Part shown: piece after piece, positions 34,903 through 45,800 of the stretch
Position numbering within the stretch: the stretch's first letter is position 1
Layout: every line of letters begins with the position of its first letter
Assembly: GCA_024642205.1 (NCBI GenBank)
Contig: JAHEBQ010000002.1
Span: 131,081-195,080, forward strand
Direction: 5' to 3'
DNA length: 64,000 nucleotides
DNA from: Planctomycetaceae bacterium
Lineage (GTDB): Bacteria; Planctomycetota; Planctomycetia; Pirellulales; Pirellulaceae
Made by a program: the position numbers and the translations under genes
The notes under the pieces: generated by a model
Seen by the model: only the letters and a program-made list of their open reading frames with translations
Told to the model about the DNA's origin: nothing
Database searches by the model: none

Positions 34903-36453
34903 ATGAATTCATTCAAACTCTGGCTGCCACTCTTGGTCCTGATCGTTATCGATGCGCAATCGGCCAGGCTCGTGAGGTCGGACGAGCGTGCGCAGCCCAA
35001 TATCGTCTTTGTTCTCGCCGACGACCTCGGTTACGGCGAGCTTGGTTGTTATGGACAACAGAAAATCAAAACGCCGAACATCGACGAGTTGGCAAATCAG
35101 GGCATTCGATTCACTCAACATTACTCCGGAGCACCCGTTTGCGCACCGGCGCGCTGCACGTTGATGACGGGGCAAAACCTGGCCCATGCGGAAATCCGTG
35201 GCAACCGTGATTCGGGCAATGGGCGGATCTTCCCTGGTCAATGGCCAATTACGGATGAGATCGTGACGATCGCGGAAGTGCTCAAAGCCGCTGGATACGC
35301 CACGGGCGCGTTTGGAAAATGGGGTCTTGGTCCCTCCAACTCATCCGGCTCGCCAATCAAACAGGGGTTCGACCGGTACTATGGATACAACTGCCAACGC
35401 AACGCTCACAGTTATTATCCACCGTTTCTCGACAGTGATGAAAAAGAGGTGCGCATCAACGCCTACCCGGTTCCGGGACACGACAAGAAGCCCGAAGGCG
35501 AGATCGTTGCCGATGACTACCGAGCGGAAAACTACGCGCCCGATTTGATTTTGGACGAAGCACTGAAATTCATCGACAAAAACAAGAACCAGCCATTCTT
35601 CCTGTATTTGCCGTTTGTCGAGCCGCATGTCTCGATGCAGCCGCCGCAGAAATGGATCGACCATTATCCACAAGCATGGGACGCCGAGAATGGTGCGTAT
35701 CGAGGCCAAAACGGATATCTGCCCCATCCTCGCCCCCGCGCCGCTTACGCAGCGATGATTTCGGATCTTGACGAACATGTAGGCACAATCCTCGAGAGGT
35801 TAAAAAAACATGGCCTCGAAGAAAATACAATCGTGGTTTTCACATCCGACAACGGGCCGACGCATGGTGGATCCGATCCCCGGTTTCATATCGGTGGTGC
35901 GGCATGTACGTTCTTCGAATCGGCAGGCGGGCTAAAAGGATTCAAAGGCAGTTGTTACGAGGGGGGCATCCGAGTTCCATGCATCGTTCGCTGGCCTGGA
36001 AAAGTCACGCCTGGAACAGAGACGACCGTGCCATCGTATTTTCCGGATTGGTTTCCCACCCTGGCCCGGATCGCCGGTGGACAGCTTCCGCCAACCCAAC
36101 CGCTTGACGGGATTGACCTGACGGATGTCGTGCAAGGCGGTCCGGCCCCTCACCGAACCGAGCCGATGATTTGGGACTTCAACGGATATGGTGGAATCGT
36201 TGCAATTCGTGAGGGCCGCTGGAAAGCGGTTCGCCGCGACCTGATCAAGGGGAAACAGCCGCTTAGTTGGGAATTGTACGATCTTGAGTTGGATCGCAAC
36301 GAAACAGAGGATGTGGCAATGAACCACCCGGAGATCGTGAAACGACTGGAATCAACGTACCTGAACACGCGGACCATTGAGCCAGACTTCCCTGTTCCGT
36401 TTCTGGACCATGACGCCAGGGCGAAGATCAAAGCAACGTTGGAAATCAAGTAA
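34903..36453 (+). CDS. exported sulfatase (arylsulfatase family)
   Basis: 516 residues. The ATG at 34903 starts a signal peptide (MNSFKLWLPLLVLIVIDAQS). PNIVFVLADDLGYGELGCYG provides the metal-binding Asp pair. CAPARCTLMTG contains the C-x-P-x-R modification site (C80-R84), so Cys80 is predicted to become formylglycine; a separate sulfatase-modifying enzyme is needed. GKWGLG, SDNGPTHGG and GSCYEGGIRVPCIVRWPG are further conserved parts. It should hydrolyse sulfate esters, probably of algal polysaccharides, in the periplasm or outside. An in-frame TTG at 34861 would put 14 residues before the signal peptide and is less likely. Confidence 0.95.
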   Translation: MNSFKLWLPLLVLIVIDAQSARLVRSDERAQPNIVFVLADDLGYGELGCYGQQKIKTPNIDELANQGIRFTQHYSGAPVCAPARCTLMTGQNLAHAEIRGNRDSGNGRIFPGQWPITDEIVTIAEVLKAAGYATGAFGKWGLGPSNSSGSPIKQGFDRYYGYNCQRNAHSYYPPFLDSDEKEVRINAYPVPGHDKKPEGEIVADDYRAENYAPDLILDEALKFIDKNKNQPFFLYLPFVEPHVSMQPPQKWIDHYPQAWDAENGAYRGQNGYLPHPRPRAAYAAMISDLDEHVGTILERLKKHGLEENTIVVFTSDNGPTHGGSDPRFHIGGAACTFFESAGGLKGFKGSCYEGGIRVPCIVRWPGKVTPGTETTVPSYFPDWFPTLARIAGGQLPPTQPLDGIDLTDVVQGGPAPHRTEPMIWDFNGYGGIVAIREGRWKAVRRDLIKGKQPLSWELYDLELDRNETEDVAMNHPEIVKRLESTYLNTRTIEPDFPVPFLDHDARAKIKATLEIK

Positions 36454-36781
36454 TTGATTCAGGCCCGCCAAACTGTACTGCCTCAACGTCGGCGTTTTCC
36501 CGAATTCGTTGAACGCCCTTTACGAACAACCCATCGGAGTTTCGCGGCAGCAATGGGGTAGCCATTGCGTGGCGGCGGCAGTCGGCCTGGATCCGTAGAG
36601 CCATTCCTGCCTCTTTTTTCTTAATCTCCGGGCGACGTGATTGAATTAATCTCGCAAGGTCCGAATGGCATACGTGGAACAGTCGACGGCGTTTCGACTG
36701 CAATCTCGCAGTGAAACCGCCTGATGGCAACCGGCTCTCGGAGGTCAGCCAGCGCATGCTTGCCATGCGCTAACGGTATAT
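36454..36781. other. 328-bp convergent intergenic region with an inverted repeat
   Basis: No gene recognised. AGCGCATG / CATGCGCT (36750-36757 and 36763-36770, loop of five) forms an 8-bp hairpin just past the stop of the reverse regulator gene, but no T-run follows on either strand, so its role as a terminator is doubtful. Confidence 0.4.
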
Positions 36782-38620
36782 TTATCTTTCGATTTTGTAT
36801 TCGTCAATTTTACGATACAACGTCGCACGGCTGATTCCCAACAATTCTGCCGCTTTAGGCACGCTGTTGCCGGTTCGTTTCAAGGCATCCTTGATCAACT
36901 TCTGCTCCCAATGATCAATTCTCAGCGTTTCGAGCTCGCCATCGCTCGGCTCTCGGATTCCCAGATCGGCCAGTTGAATTTCGTTTTCCTCGGCCATCAC
37001 GATTGCGCTATCGATGACATTGCGAAGCTGCCTGACATTGCCTGGCCAGGGGTAGGACAGCATCCGCTCGCTGGCTTTCCTGGACAGCTTCATCTTTGGC
37101 TGGCCGTGCTGATTCCGGAAATGTTCCAGAAAAAAATCAATCAGCATCCCAATGTCACCCTCCCGCTCTCGTAACGGCGGGACCATCAATTCATAAACGC
37201 TCAGTCGATAAAACAGATCTTCGCGGAACTGTTTCTCTACAACAAATTCCTTGAGATCACGATTGGTCGCGCAAATCACGCGCACATCGACGGAGACTTC
37301 TTCGGTACCTCCAACAGGCAGGAACGGATGACCTTCGAGCGTCCTTAACAACTTCGCCTGGCCCTCAAGCGAAAGTTCTCCAATTTCATCCAGAAACAGG
37401 GTTCCCAAATCGGCCTGCTGAAACCAACCAATGTGATCGCGGTCAGCACTGGTAAACGAACCCTTCTTGTGGCCAAACAGCTGACTTTCGATCAAATCCC
37501 GGGGAATCGCGGCACAGTTGACGCTCAACATGGGTCGGTCGCTGCGAGGACTGGCTCGATGAATCGCCCGGGCAACCAACTCTTTACCGGAGCCACTTTC
37601 GCCTCGAATCAAGACGCAACCCGACGCTTTGGCGACACGGCCAATCTTGGACTTGAGTTCCTGCATCGCTAGGCTCTCGCCTTTCAACTCATCAAAGGTC
37701 GCCGTTTTCTCGACCAACCGCGAATGGGATGCCGCCAGAGACGTGTGCCGATTGGCCCGGGCCAGTGATCGAACCATGATGTTTGACAACGCGCAAGCCA
37801 ACTGGAAATGCGAATCGCGAAATGGATTGCTTTCCCGATAAAGGTGAATTGCACCTTTGACTTCGTTATCTTCAATCAGCGGAACACAAATCGAGTCGGC
37901 CGGCTTTTTCTCGTTCCTGGTGTCGTGCTCCACGCGAATTGCATGCTTTTGTTTTACGACCCTTCGAGTCAATTCCGGATCAAGGCGCAGTTTGTCGGCG
38001 AGCCCCTCCGGAATGACCAATTTTGGAGTCAGCTTTCCTTCATCCGAAAGCCACAGGAAGCCCGCAATCGAGGCATCCGTTCGATCGCACAAGCGATTCA
38101 GGCAGATTTCAATCACGCTTTCGGGATCGTCAACGGAAAGCAACTTGACGCTAAGTTGAAACAGAAAGAAAAAGTCCTGGCCCCAATTATGGCCCTTGAG
38201 AAAATCCAGCGTGTACTGACCGGTTTCTCTCGGGTTCATCGACTTGTCGAGCACGATCGTGAGATTGCCATTCGACTTGTTTTCCGGTTCCCGTTCTTCC
38301 TTTTCTGTCGGGATCGAATTTCGATTCATGGATTCCGAAAAAACGAAAGCACATGCACCGATTCGAACTTCGGTTCCGTCCATCAACCTGGCCTGATCGA
38401 CGGATTGACCATTCACATACGTTCCATTGCTGCTTTTGTTATCCTTCAGCCACCAACCGTCCTCGTCATGAAAGACTTCAGCGTGAATCCGTGAACACTG
38501 GGGATCATTCAGGACAATCTTGCATTGCCAATCGCGCCCAAGAAGATTCTTTTCTTCTGGCGACAATTCGAAACGGGCGCCGGCGTGGGCACCGGCATTC
38601 ATTACGAGGAAAGCTGGCAC
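36782..38620 (-). CDS. FHA-GAF-AAA+ sigma54-type transcriptional regulator
   Basis: 612 residues. N-terminal FHA domain (about 5-95: LLGRDWQCKIVLNDPQCSRIH, SSNGTYVNG), a GAF-like domain (about 150-300), AAA+ sigma54-activator domain (about 315-545: GESGSGKELVARAIH, Walker B GTLFLDEIGEL, R-finger region YPWPGNVRQL) and a Fis-type helix-turn-helix at the end (NSVPKAAELLGISRATLYRK). FHA domains bind phosphothreonine, so input from a Ser/Thr kinase is likely. The sigma54-contacting GAFTGA loop is GSFTSA at 387-392. It is a stand-alone gene divergent from the tail-specific protease; targets are unknown. Confidence 0.93.
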   Translation of the reverse strand: MPAFLVMNAGAHAGARFELSPEEKNLLGRDWQCKIVLNDPQCSRIHAEVFHDEDGWWLKDNKSSNGTYVNGQSVDQARLMDGTEVRIGACAFVFSESMNRNSIPTEKEEREPENKSNGNLTIVLDKSMNPRETGQYTLDFLKGHNWGQDFFFLFQLSVKLLSVDDPESVIEICLNRLCDRTDASIAGFLWLSDEGKLTPKLVIPEGLADKLRLDPELTRRVVKQKHAIRVEHDTRNEKKPADSICVPLIEDNEVKGAIHLYRESNPFRDSHFQLACALSNIMVRSLARANRHTSLAASHSRLVEKTATFDELKGESLAMQELKSKIGRVAKASGCVLIRGESGSGKELVARAIHRASPRSDRPMLSVNCAAIPRDLIESQLFGHKKGSFTSADRDHIGWFQQADLGTLFLDEIGELSLEGQAKLLRTLEGHPFLPVGGTEEVSVDVRVICATNRDLKEFVVEKQFREDLFYRLSVYELMVPPLREREGDIGMLIDFFLEHFRNQHGQPKMKLSRKASERMLSYPWPGNVRQLRNVIDSAIVMAEENEIQLADLGIREPSDGELETLRIDHWEQKLIKDALKRTGNSVPKAAELLGISRATLYRKIDEYKIER

Positions 38621-39170
38621 AAAAGTACGTTTCTTAACAGTTGAAGATCAGACAATCAAAGCGAACGGACAGCAGTGTTTTTTTTCGAATGGTCGTGATC
38701 GAGTAATCCGACCAACCCGGTTTCTGCCGACCATTATAATTTAACCGACTGGATTCGTCGATGAATCAGAACATTCGACGTTCGGATTGGCTGATAGGCA
38801 ACGGATTCATTGGACTGGATTTGACGGGTCACGTGTTTCCTGCCAGACGGGTTTTCCGGATTTCGACAGTGTCGGATCAACCAATTTTAATTTGAACCAT
38901 ACCTCGGAATCGTGATCAATCGATCCGCCTTGGCGTAAACGCATTTGCCACGAACTCCGGTTTCAATCTTGCATCGGAGGATTGCCGGCGTTTCTCATCC
39001 GGGGTGAACGATTTCACGGGCTGGCCGACCGTTTCCTGACATTCGCGTCCCGCGGCGTTCAACCAGATCACTATTGCCTCCGAATGCACCAATCTCTACG
39101 ATTCTCATACATACTTGCGGTTAAAATACGAAGGTTACGTTGTCTCGGATACAACCTACAGGAAATAATA
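38621..39170. other. 550-bp divergent intergenic region
   Basis: Contains the promoters for the FHA regulator and the protease, neither of which could be placed with confidence. A TATAAT at 38733-38738 has no good partner at the expected -35 position. No gene or structured RNA recognised. Confidence 0.4.
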
Positions 39171-41348
39171 ATGCTTTCTTTCAATGCGACTTTGTACAAG
39201 AAATTGCTTTCCATTTTTGCTTTTGCATTGTTCGCCCTTGTTGGAATGGCGGTCAATGGTCAATCGACTGACATCGGCGAACAGTCGTCGACCGACAAAC
39301 TGATTTCAAAAACCGTTTCCAAGGTTGTTGCCAAGCTAATGCAAAGCGACCACCTTTCGAGCCGTCAGCTGGACGATACGATTTCGAATCGCGCGTTCGA
39401 CATGTTCATCAAGAACCTTGACCCCATGAAGGCCTACTTTCTCCAGTCGGACATCGAAGATTTTTCGAAATGGAAAACCAGGTTGGACGACCAGATTCTT
39501 GCCGGCGACTTCACGGCTGCGTTCGAGATCTTCGGCCGTTTTCTCTACCGCGTTGACGAACGCACCGAACAGGCAATCAAGTTGATTGACATGGATCACG
39601 ACTATTCAATTGATGAAGAAATGATTAGCGATCCGGACGCAATGACGTTCGCCAAGGATGATGCGGAAGCCATGGAAAACTGGCGGAAGAGAATCAAGTA
39701 CAGTTTGTTGGTTCTGCGAGGCGACGACAAAGAAGAGAAGGACAAAAAGGCAAACCAGGAAGGGGACGATGACGCCGATAAAAAGACGGTCAAAAAGACA
39801 GAAGATCCGAAAGAGCGTCTTCGAAAACGTTACCAGTCGTTTGCACGGCGGATGCACCAGATTGACGCTGAAGACGTGGTTGAGCGATATATCACTGCGA
39901 TCACGACCAGTTTCGATCCGCACACTTCATACCTTTCCAAGGGCACGTTTGAAAACTTCCTGATCCAGATGGGGCTTGAACTTGAAGGGATCGGGGCCAC
40001 GCTTTCGGTGATGGATGATGGCTATACCGTCATCAAGAACATCGTGCCCGGTGGCGCTGCTGCGACCCAGGGTGAATTGAAAGTTGAAGACAAAATCGTC
40101 GCCGTGGCACAAGGCGAAGAAGACGGATCCAGGGCTTACGACAAACTGTTTGCGGAGCACGGACCGGAATTCGTTGAATGCACCGGTATGAAACTCGATG
40201 ACGTGGTCGGCATGATTCGTGGCAAAGCAGGAACCGTGGTTCGCCTTTCCGTCATGTCAGAAAACGACAGCGAACTGCACACGGTAAAAATTGTCCGGGA
40301 AAAAATCAAGCTTGAAGATAGTGCCGCCCATGGAGCCATTTTTGAAGAGGGCAAGAAAGCCAATGGTGAGCCAAACAAGATCGGGGTCATTGAACTTCCA
40401 AGTTTCTATGCGGACATGGGAGGAAGTGCCCTTGGAGGGCGAAGCACGACCACCGACGTACGAAAAATACTCAACGATTTTACGCAAAAAGGGGTCGATG
40501 CGGTTGTTCTTGATCTACGCATGAACGGTGGCGGAAGCCTTCGCGAAGCGATTGACTGTACCGGGTTGTTTGTCGATATCGGTCCGGTGGTTCAGGTCAA
40601 GGACCCCTATGGACGAATCGAAAAACTGAATGACGAAGACAGCGGGATGGCCTGGGAAAAGCCGCTTGTTGTATTGACCAGCAAGTTCAGCGCCAGCGCC
40701 AGTGAAATTCTCGCCGGCGCCATCCAGGATTACAATCGTGGCTTGATTGTTGGCGACTCGACGACCCACGGAAAAGGTACGGTTCAAAGCCTGGTCAACC
40801 TCAACCAGATTTTGTTCAACCGTAAAGATCCACCGAATGAATTTGGAGCCCTCAAGATTACAACCCAACAGTTCTACCGGCCAAACGGCGACAGCACCCA
40901 AAAGCGTGGAGTACTGTCAGACGTGGTATTGCCCTCCATTTCCGATAATATGGCGAACATCGGTGAGGCCGATCTCGATTACCCGGTTGAGTTTGATCGA
41001 GTTCCCGAAGCCTACTTTGAAAAGTTCAAGTACAACCGGGCCGAGATCACAAAAGAGCTTCAAAACCGGTCCCATCAGCGAATTGATGCGTCCGAAAAAT
41101 TCCAGGCCGAGATCAAGAAAATCAACAAGTACGTTGAGCAGAAAAATCGAAAGACAGTGTCGCTCAATGAAGCGAAATTCATGGCGCGGCGAAAGGAATT
41201 GAACGCGGAGAAGGAAGACGAGAAGACCATTGAAAAACAGATGACGCCCAGCAACGAAATCGAACGTACGTTTTACCTGGACGAAGTCCTCCGGATCACC
41301 GCCGACTACATGGCGTTGCTTGACAAGAAACAGATCAGCAAAAAGTGA
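39171..41348 (+). CDS. prc: tail-specific protease Prc (carboxy-terminal processing peptidase, S41)
   Basis: 725 residues from the ATG at 39171, preceded by AGGAAATA; the frame is open upstream but without family sequence. A signal peptide (LLSIFAFALFALVGMAVNGQ) directs export. The N-terminal helical domain is followed by a charged Lys/Asp/Glu insert (about 190-220), PDZ domain (about 245-345, LEGIGATLSVMDDGYTVIKN) and the S41 catalytic core with Ser in FSASASEILAGA and Lys in THGKGTV. A C-terminal helical extension (DUF3340-like) completes the Prc architecture. It should degrade or trim periplasmic proteins from the C-terminus. Confidence 0.95.
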   Translation: MLSFNATLYKKLLSIFAFALFALVGMAVNGQSTDIGEQSSTDKLISKTVSKVVAKLMQSDHLSSRQLDDTISNRAFDMFIKNLDPMKAYFLQSDIEDFSKWKTRLDDQILAGDFTAAFEIFGRFLYRVDERTEQAIKLIDMDHDYSIDEEMISDPDAMTFAKDDAEAMENWRKRIKYSLLVLRGDDKEEKDKKANQEGDDDADKKTVKKTEDPKERLRKRYQSFARRMHQIDAEDVVERYITAITTSFDPHTSYLSKGTFENFLIQMGLELEGIGATLSVMDDGYTVIKNIVPGGAAATQGELKVEDKIVAVAQGEEDGSRAYDKLFAEHGPEFVECTGMKLDDVVGMIRGKAGTVVRLSVMSENDSELHTVKIVREKIKLEDSAAHGAIFEEGKKANGEPNKIGVIELPSFYADMGGSALGGRSTTTDVRKILNDFTQKGVDAVVLDLRMNGGGSLREAIDCTGLFVDIGPVVQVKDPYGRIEKLNDEDSGMAWEKPLVVLTSKFSASASEILAGAIQDYNRGLIVGDSTTHGKGTVQSLVNLNQILFNRKDPPNEFGALKITTQQFYRPNGDSTQKRGVLSDVVLPSISDNMANIGEADLDYPVEFDRVPEAYFEKFKYNRAEITKELQNRSHQRIDASEKFQAEIKKINKYVEQKNRKTVSLNEAKFMARRKELNAEKEDEKTIEKQMTPSNEIERTFYLDEVLRITADYMALLDKKQISKK

Positions 41349-41385
41349 TTCAACCGGAAAAAAAATGACGAAGCAATGCGTCGAC

Positions 41386-41423
41386 CGAAAAATTGGCCCG
41401 CGTGACAAGTCGTTGCGCGGGCC
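41386..41423 (-). terminator. rho-independent terminator of the MBL gene
   Basis: Perfect 8-bp inverted repeat GGCCCGCG / CGCGGGCC (41395-41402, 41416-41423). Read on the reverse strand it is followed by AATTTTT, so it fits the end of the reverse-strand hydrolase; it may also slow transcripts leaving the protease gene. Confidence 0.65.
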
Positions 41424-41569
41424 TCTGCGATTGACCGTTGGGCCGGGAATCCTGCAACCTGAACATTGACGCACCGTCTCTTCCGGCCTGGATGAACCTG
41501 GAAGTGCTCCTTCGGATCTGCGGTGATAGCGTCACCGATCAGCCACGGCCCGCGAGGACAGTTTTTTTT

Positions 41570-42337
41570 CTAGGTCAAATCGATCTGCAAACCGTCGTAC
41601 CCGACTTCAATGCCTGCCGGCAAAGTCGGGTTGACTTTCTCATAATCCAGCTTGCAGGCACAGTGCGTAAAATAAGTTTGCTTGGCAGCCAACCGCTGCG
41701 CCACGTCGATGGCTTGTCCAACACTCAGGTGCGTGATGTGTCGCTCTGGCCGAAGCGCATCGAGCACCAGCGTATCCAGGCCCTGCAGCAATGGCCAGCT
41801 CGTATCCGGAATCTCGCTCACATCCGTGCAATACGCGACGTTACCCACCCGAAAGCCCAGCACATCGAACAGGGGACCGTGCTTCATCGGAATGGGTATC
41901 ACTGTCGCACCAAGAATCTCGATCGGCTGGGTATCGATCGAGATTATTTCAATCGCGGGAACCGCCCCTTGATGGGTCTGGGGTCCGCCGTTGAACACAT
42001 AATCGAACGCCTTCCGCAAGCGGGCCTCGACTTGACGGTTACAATAAACAGGAACCGGGTGCCCCAGATAAAACTGGAACAGACGGAGGTCATCAAACCC
42101 CATCATATGGTCCGTATGCTCATGGGTATAAATGACCGAATGGACAATCCCGATTTTCTCGCGTAGCAACTGAAATCGCAGGTCCGGCGAGGTATCAATC
42201 AACAGGTTGCCCTCGGGAAGCCCCAGAATCGCGCTGGCGCGAGTTCGCTGATTTCGGGGATAACCTCCCTGACAAACATCGCAATCACAGCCAATTGCCG
42301 GTACTCCGACCGAGGTTCCCGTTCCGAGCAAGATCAT
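41570..42337 (-). CDS. MBL-fold metallo-hydrolase (PhnP/YycJ-like phosphodiesterase type)
   Basis: 255 residues from the ATG at 42337, which places the family N-terminus MILLGTGTSVGVPAIGCDC at the start; an in-frame TTG at 42397 would add 20 residues. A CxC...C cluster (CDCDVCQGG) may bind structural zinc. The metal site is THEHTDH (HxHxDH), with LIDTSPDLR before it and CTDVSEIPD later. Proteins of this group hydrolyse cyclic phosphodiesters or similar substrates. Divergent from secA and convergent with the protease gene. Confidence 0.88.
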   Translation of the reverse strand: MILLGTGTSVGVPAIGCDCDVCQGGYPRNQRTRASAILGLPEGNLLIDTSPDLRFQLLREKIGIVHSVIYTHEHTDHMMGFDDLRLFQFYLGHPVPVYCNRQVEARLRKAFDYVFNGGPQTHQGAVPAIEIISIDTQPIEILGATVIPIPMKHGPLFDVLGFRVGNVAYCTDVSEIPDTSWPLLQGLDTLVLDALRPERHITHLSVGQAIDVAQRLAAKQTYFTHCACKLDYEKVNPTLPAGIEVGYDGLQIDLT

Positions 42338-42827
42338 CTTGCCAGTGATATCGGTTGTCTTGACGTTTTTTTTCACTGGCAGGATGGTCTGAGGCAAGGA
42401 AGCAACGAGTCCTTAAATCTAATCCATCGACGGTATTTGGGGAGAATACTGAAAATTTGGGGGATCCTTGGGTCACAATATGGCACGCAAATTGCCACAA
42501 CATCCCGATTGTCCGTTTAATCGAACGGGAAAGCTGACAAATATGGGTGATTGAATGGGTCGGTTAAACCCGGGGCCGGTCTGGAGGTGCTGTCAATCTC
42601 CGTTGACCGGCATGATGCGTCCCGATAATCTGTTACCATCAGCCAAGTTACGTAAATTCTGACGCGATGCACTGCCAGGGCGCGGAAAAACTGCGCTTTC
42701 AGCTACATTTTTCGACTGACCTGACAAAATTTCCGGTCCATGACTTGAAGATCGGCTCCATCGACGTATTCAAAATAAATTAACGCTTCCGAACGATAGA
42801 TTTGTCGGAAAAATGTGGAACTAAGCC
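42338..42827. other. 490-bp divergent region upstream of secA
   Basis: No gene recognised. Holds the candidate secA promoter at 42603-42631 and possibly a 20-codon extension of the MBL gene. Confidence 0.5.
42603..42631 (+). promoter_or_regulatory. sigma70-type promoter candidate for secA
   Basis: TTGACC (42603-42608), 17-bp spacer, TAATCT (42626-42631). It would give a leader of about 190 nt before the secA ATG. Confidence 0.5.
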
Positions 42828-45800
42828 ATGGAACTATTGGAACAACTTTGGGACGGGACGACTCACTTCATGAGTGGACTTGTTTCCGGGTTTGAAAGAG
42901 CGGTCACTGGCGTTTTTGGGTCGTCCAACGCGCGATACGTCAAAAAGCTCCAATCCAAGGTCGACGCGATCAATGCACTGGAGCCGACCTATGAATCGCT
43001 GAGCGATGAAGAACTGCGCCAGGTAACCGCCCAGTTCAAGCAGCGAATCAGAAATGGTGAGACGACCGACGACATCATGATTGAGGCTTTCGCCGTCTGC
43101 CGGGAAGGAGGCAAACGCTTCCTCGGCATGCGTCATTACGACGTCCAGATGATTGGTGGAATGGTACTTCATTCGGGTTCCGTTGCGGAGATGGTCACGG
43201 GTGAAGGCAAGACACTGGTCGCGACGTTACCCTCGTACCTCAACGCGCTTGAATGTCGCGGCGTTCACGTGGTGACGGTCAATGACTATCTTGCCCGCCG
43301 CGACATGGAATGGATGGCTCCCCTTTACATGGGCCTCGGTCTTACGGTCGGTGCGATTCAAAGCAACATGCCAGTCAAGGAACGCCAGGAGGCCTACGAG
43401 AAAGACATCACCTACGGAACGAACAACGAATTTGGTTTCGACTATTTGCGTGATAACATGCGTCCAGCCGCGCGGGGCGATCAACGTTTCCCGAAGCGTT
43501 ACCAGCAGTCGCAGGGCCCGCTGGCATTTGCGATTATTGACGAAGTCGACAACATCCTGATCGACGAAGCCAGAACGCCGCTGATCATCTCCGGACCGGC
43601 TCACCAGAATCCGGCCCGTTACGTCGAAGCGAACCGAATCGCGACCTCGTTGACGAAGGAAAAACATTACGTGGTCAATGAGAAGGACCACACCGCGACG
43701 CTGACTGACGAAGGCGTTCGTTACGCGGAAAAACTCGCGGGTGTCGAGAGCTTTTATACTGCGGGTAACATGGATTGGCCGCACATGATCGACAACGCGC
43801 TCAAAGCCCATGGACTTTACAAGTTAGACGTAAATTACGTCGTCAAAGATGATGAAATTGTGATCGTCGACGAGTTTACCGGCCGACTGATGGAGGGTCG
43901 TCAATGGAGTGATGGATTGCATCAAGCCGTCGAGGCCAAAGAAGGCGTAAAGATCAAAGAGGAAACGCAAACGCTCGCGACAATTACACTGCAGAACTAT
44001 TTTAAACTCTACGAAAAAATCTGTGGAATGACCGGTACCGCGATGACCGAGGCGGAAGAATTCTACAAGATTTACAAGCTGAATGTTGTGGCTATTCCAA
44101 CCAATCGCCCAATGCAGCGGATCGCCCACCCGGACATTATTTACAGCGGCGAAAAACACAAGTGGGCCGCGATCGCGGACGAAATCGAAGCCTATCACAA
44201 ATGGGACATGGTCAGCCTCAAGAATGGCGAGTACTTCGTTGGCCGCATCAAGGAAGAAAATGATGACGAAGTCGTGATCGCTGACAAGGACGATGGTTCT
44301 CAAAACCGAATTGCCCGCAGCAAGGTCCAGGCGGTTCAACATACCGGCCGCCCGATTCTCGTTGGTACCGTCTCGATTGAGAAAAGTGAACTGTTGTCGG
44401 GTTTGCTGGACCGGCGCGGCATCAAGCACGAGGTTTTGAACGCCAAGAACCACAAACGTGAAGCGGAAATCGTTGCCCAGGCCGGTCGACTCGGCGCGGT
44501 TACGATTGCGACCAACATGGCAGGACGCGGTACGGATATTATCCTTGGCGGTAATCCCGAAAACATGGCGTGGGCGAGGTTGCAGGAAAAGTATTCAACC
44601 CGGCTCGATGTTCCCCATGATGAGTGGGAGTCACTGGTCGAATCGATTGACAAAGAACACCGTATGGCGGAGATGGGCAAGGAAGTCAAGGCGATCGGTG
44701 GGCTGCATGTAATCGGTACCGAGCGGCACGACGCTCGCCGGATCGATCTTCAGCTTCGTGGCCGGTGCGGCCGCCAGGGTGACCCCGGAAGCAGTCGGTT
44801 TTTCCTCAGCCTCGACGACGACTTGATGAGGATCTTTGCCGGCCCGTTCGTCAAACGAGTTCTGGAGATGGGTGGTTTCAAGGACGACGTTCCAATTGAA
44901 AGTCGGATGGTTTCGAGGCGCATCGACGCGGCTCAGAAAAAACGCGAAGAATACAACTTCGAAATTCGAAAGAGCCTCCTTGAATACGACGAGGTCATGG
45001 ATGAACAGCGCAAACGCGTGTACGGTTTCCGACAACGTGTCCTGGATGGCGTCAGTTGCCGGGAATTGGTTCAGGACATGGTTCGCGAGCAGGTCGAAGG
45101 GAATTTGGCGACCTGCCTGGCCGACGATTTCGGTAAAGAATCATTCGCGCGCTACGCCGGAAAACAACTGACGATTGAGCTTGACCCGCGTTTGTTCCGT
45201 AAAACAACGCCCGATGAGGCGATTCAAATCTGCCTTGACGAAGCCGAACGAAACGCCGAGACAGATATCCTGGCTCAAATCGACGTATGCCTTGCCGAAG
45301 GCGAAGACGAGTCGGAATGGAACTGGGGTGCATTGACTCATTTTGTCAACACTCGCTGGAACCTCGGGATTCGTGATAAAGACCTGAAAGCTGCCGGCCG
45401 AGATTTTGTTGACGAATTATTGATCGACAAGGCCCGTGCTGCGATCCGCAAAGTCAAAATCGATGGTTCGGAGCAGATGCTGGATGCCGACTATGGCATG
45501 AAGACGGCAGCCGCTTGGGTGCAGGCGAAATTCGGTTTTGAAATCGACCCGAATGAATTCCGCGACCTGTCGCAGGAAATGGCCGTCGATTTGGTTGCCA
45601 AACGTGCGATCGAGAAATACGACGAAAAGGAAGCCGTTTACCCCGTTATGGCCGGACTTTATCAGTTCGTCATGCCGGCCACCGGTGGCGCCCAGGGACG
45701 CATCGATCGCGAAGGTCTGGTCCAATGGGCCAGTCGACGATTCGAGTCGGAAATCACGATTGAAGATCTGAAAAACAAGCAGCGCGAAGAGATTCGTGAC

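Noticed and set aside
36750..36770. AGCGCATG/CATGCGCT hairpin as a terminator
   Set aside because: No T-run follows on either strand, so I note it only within the intergenic entry.
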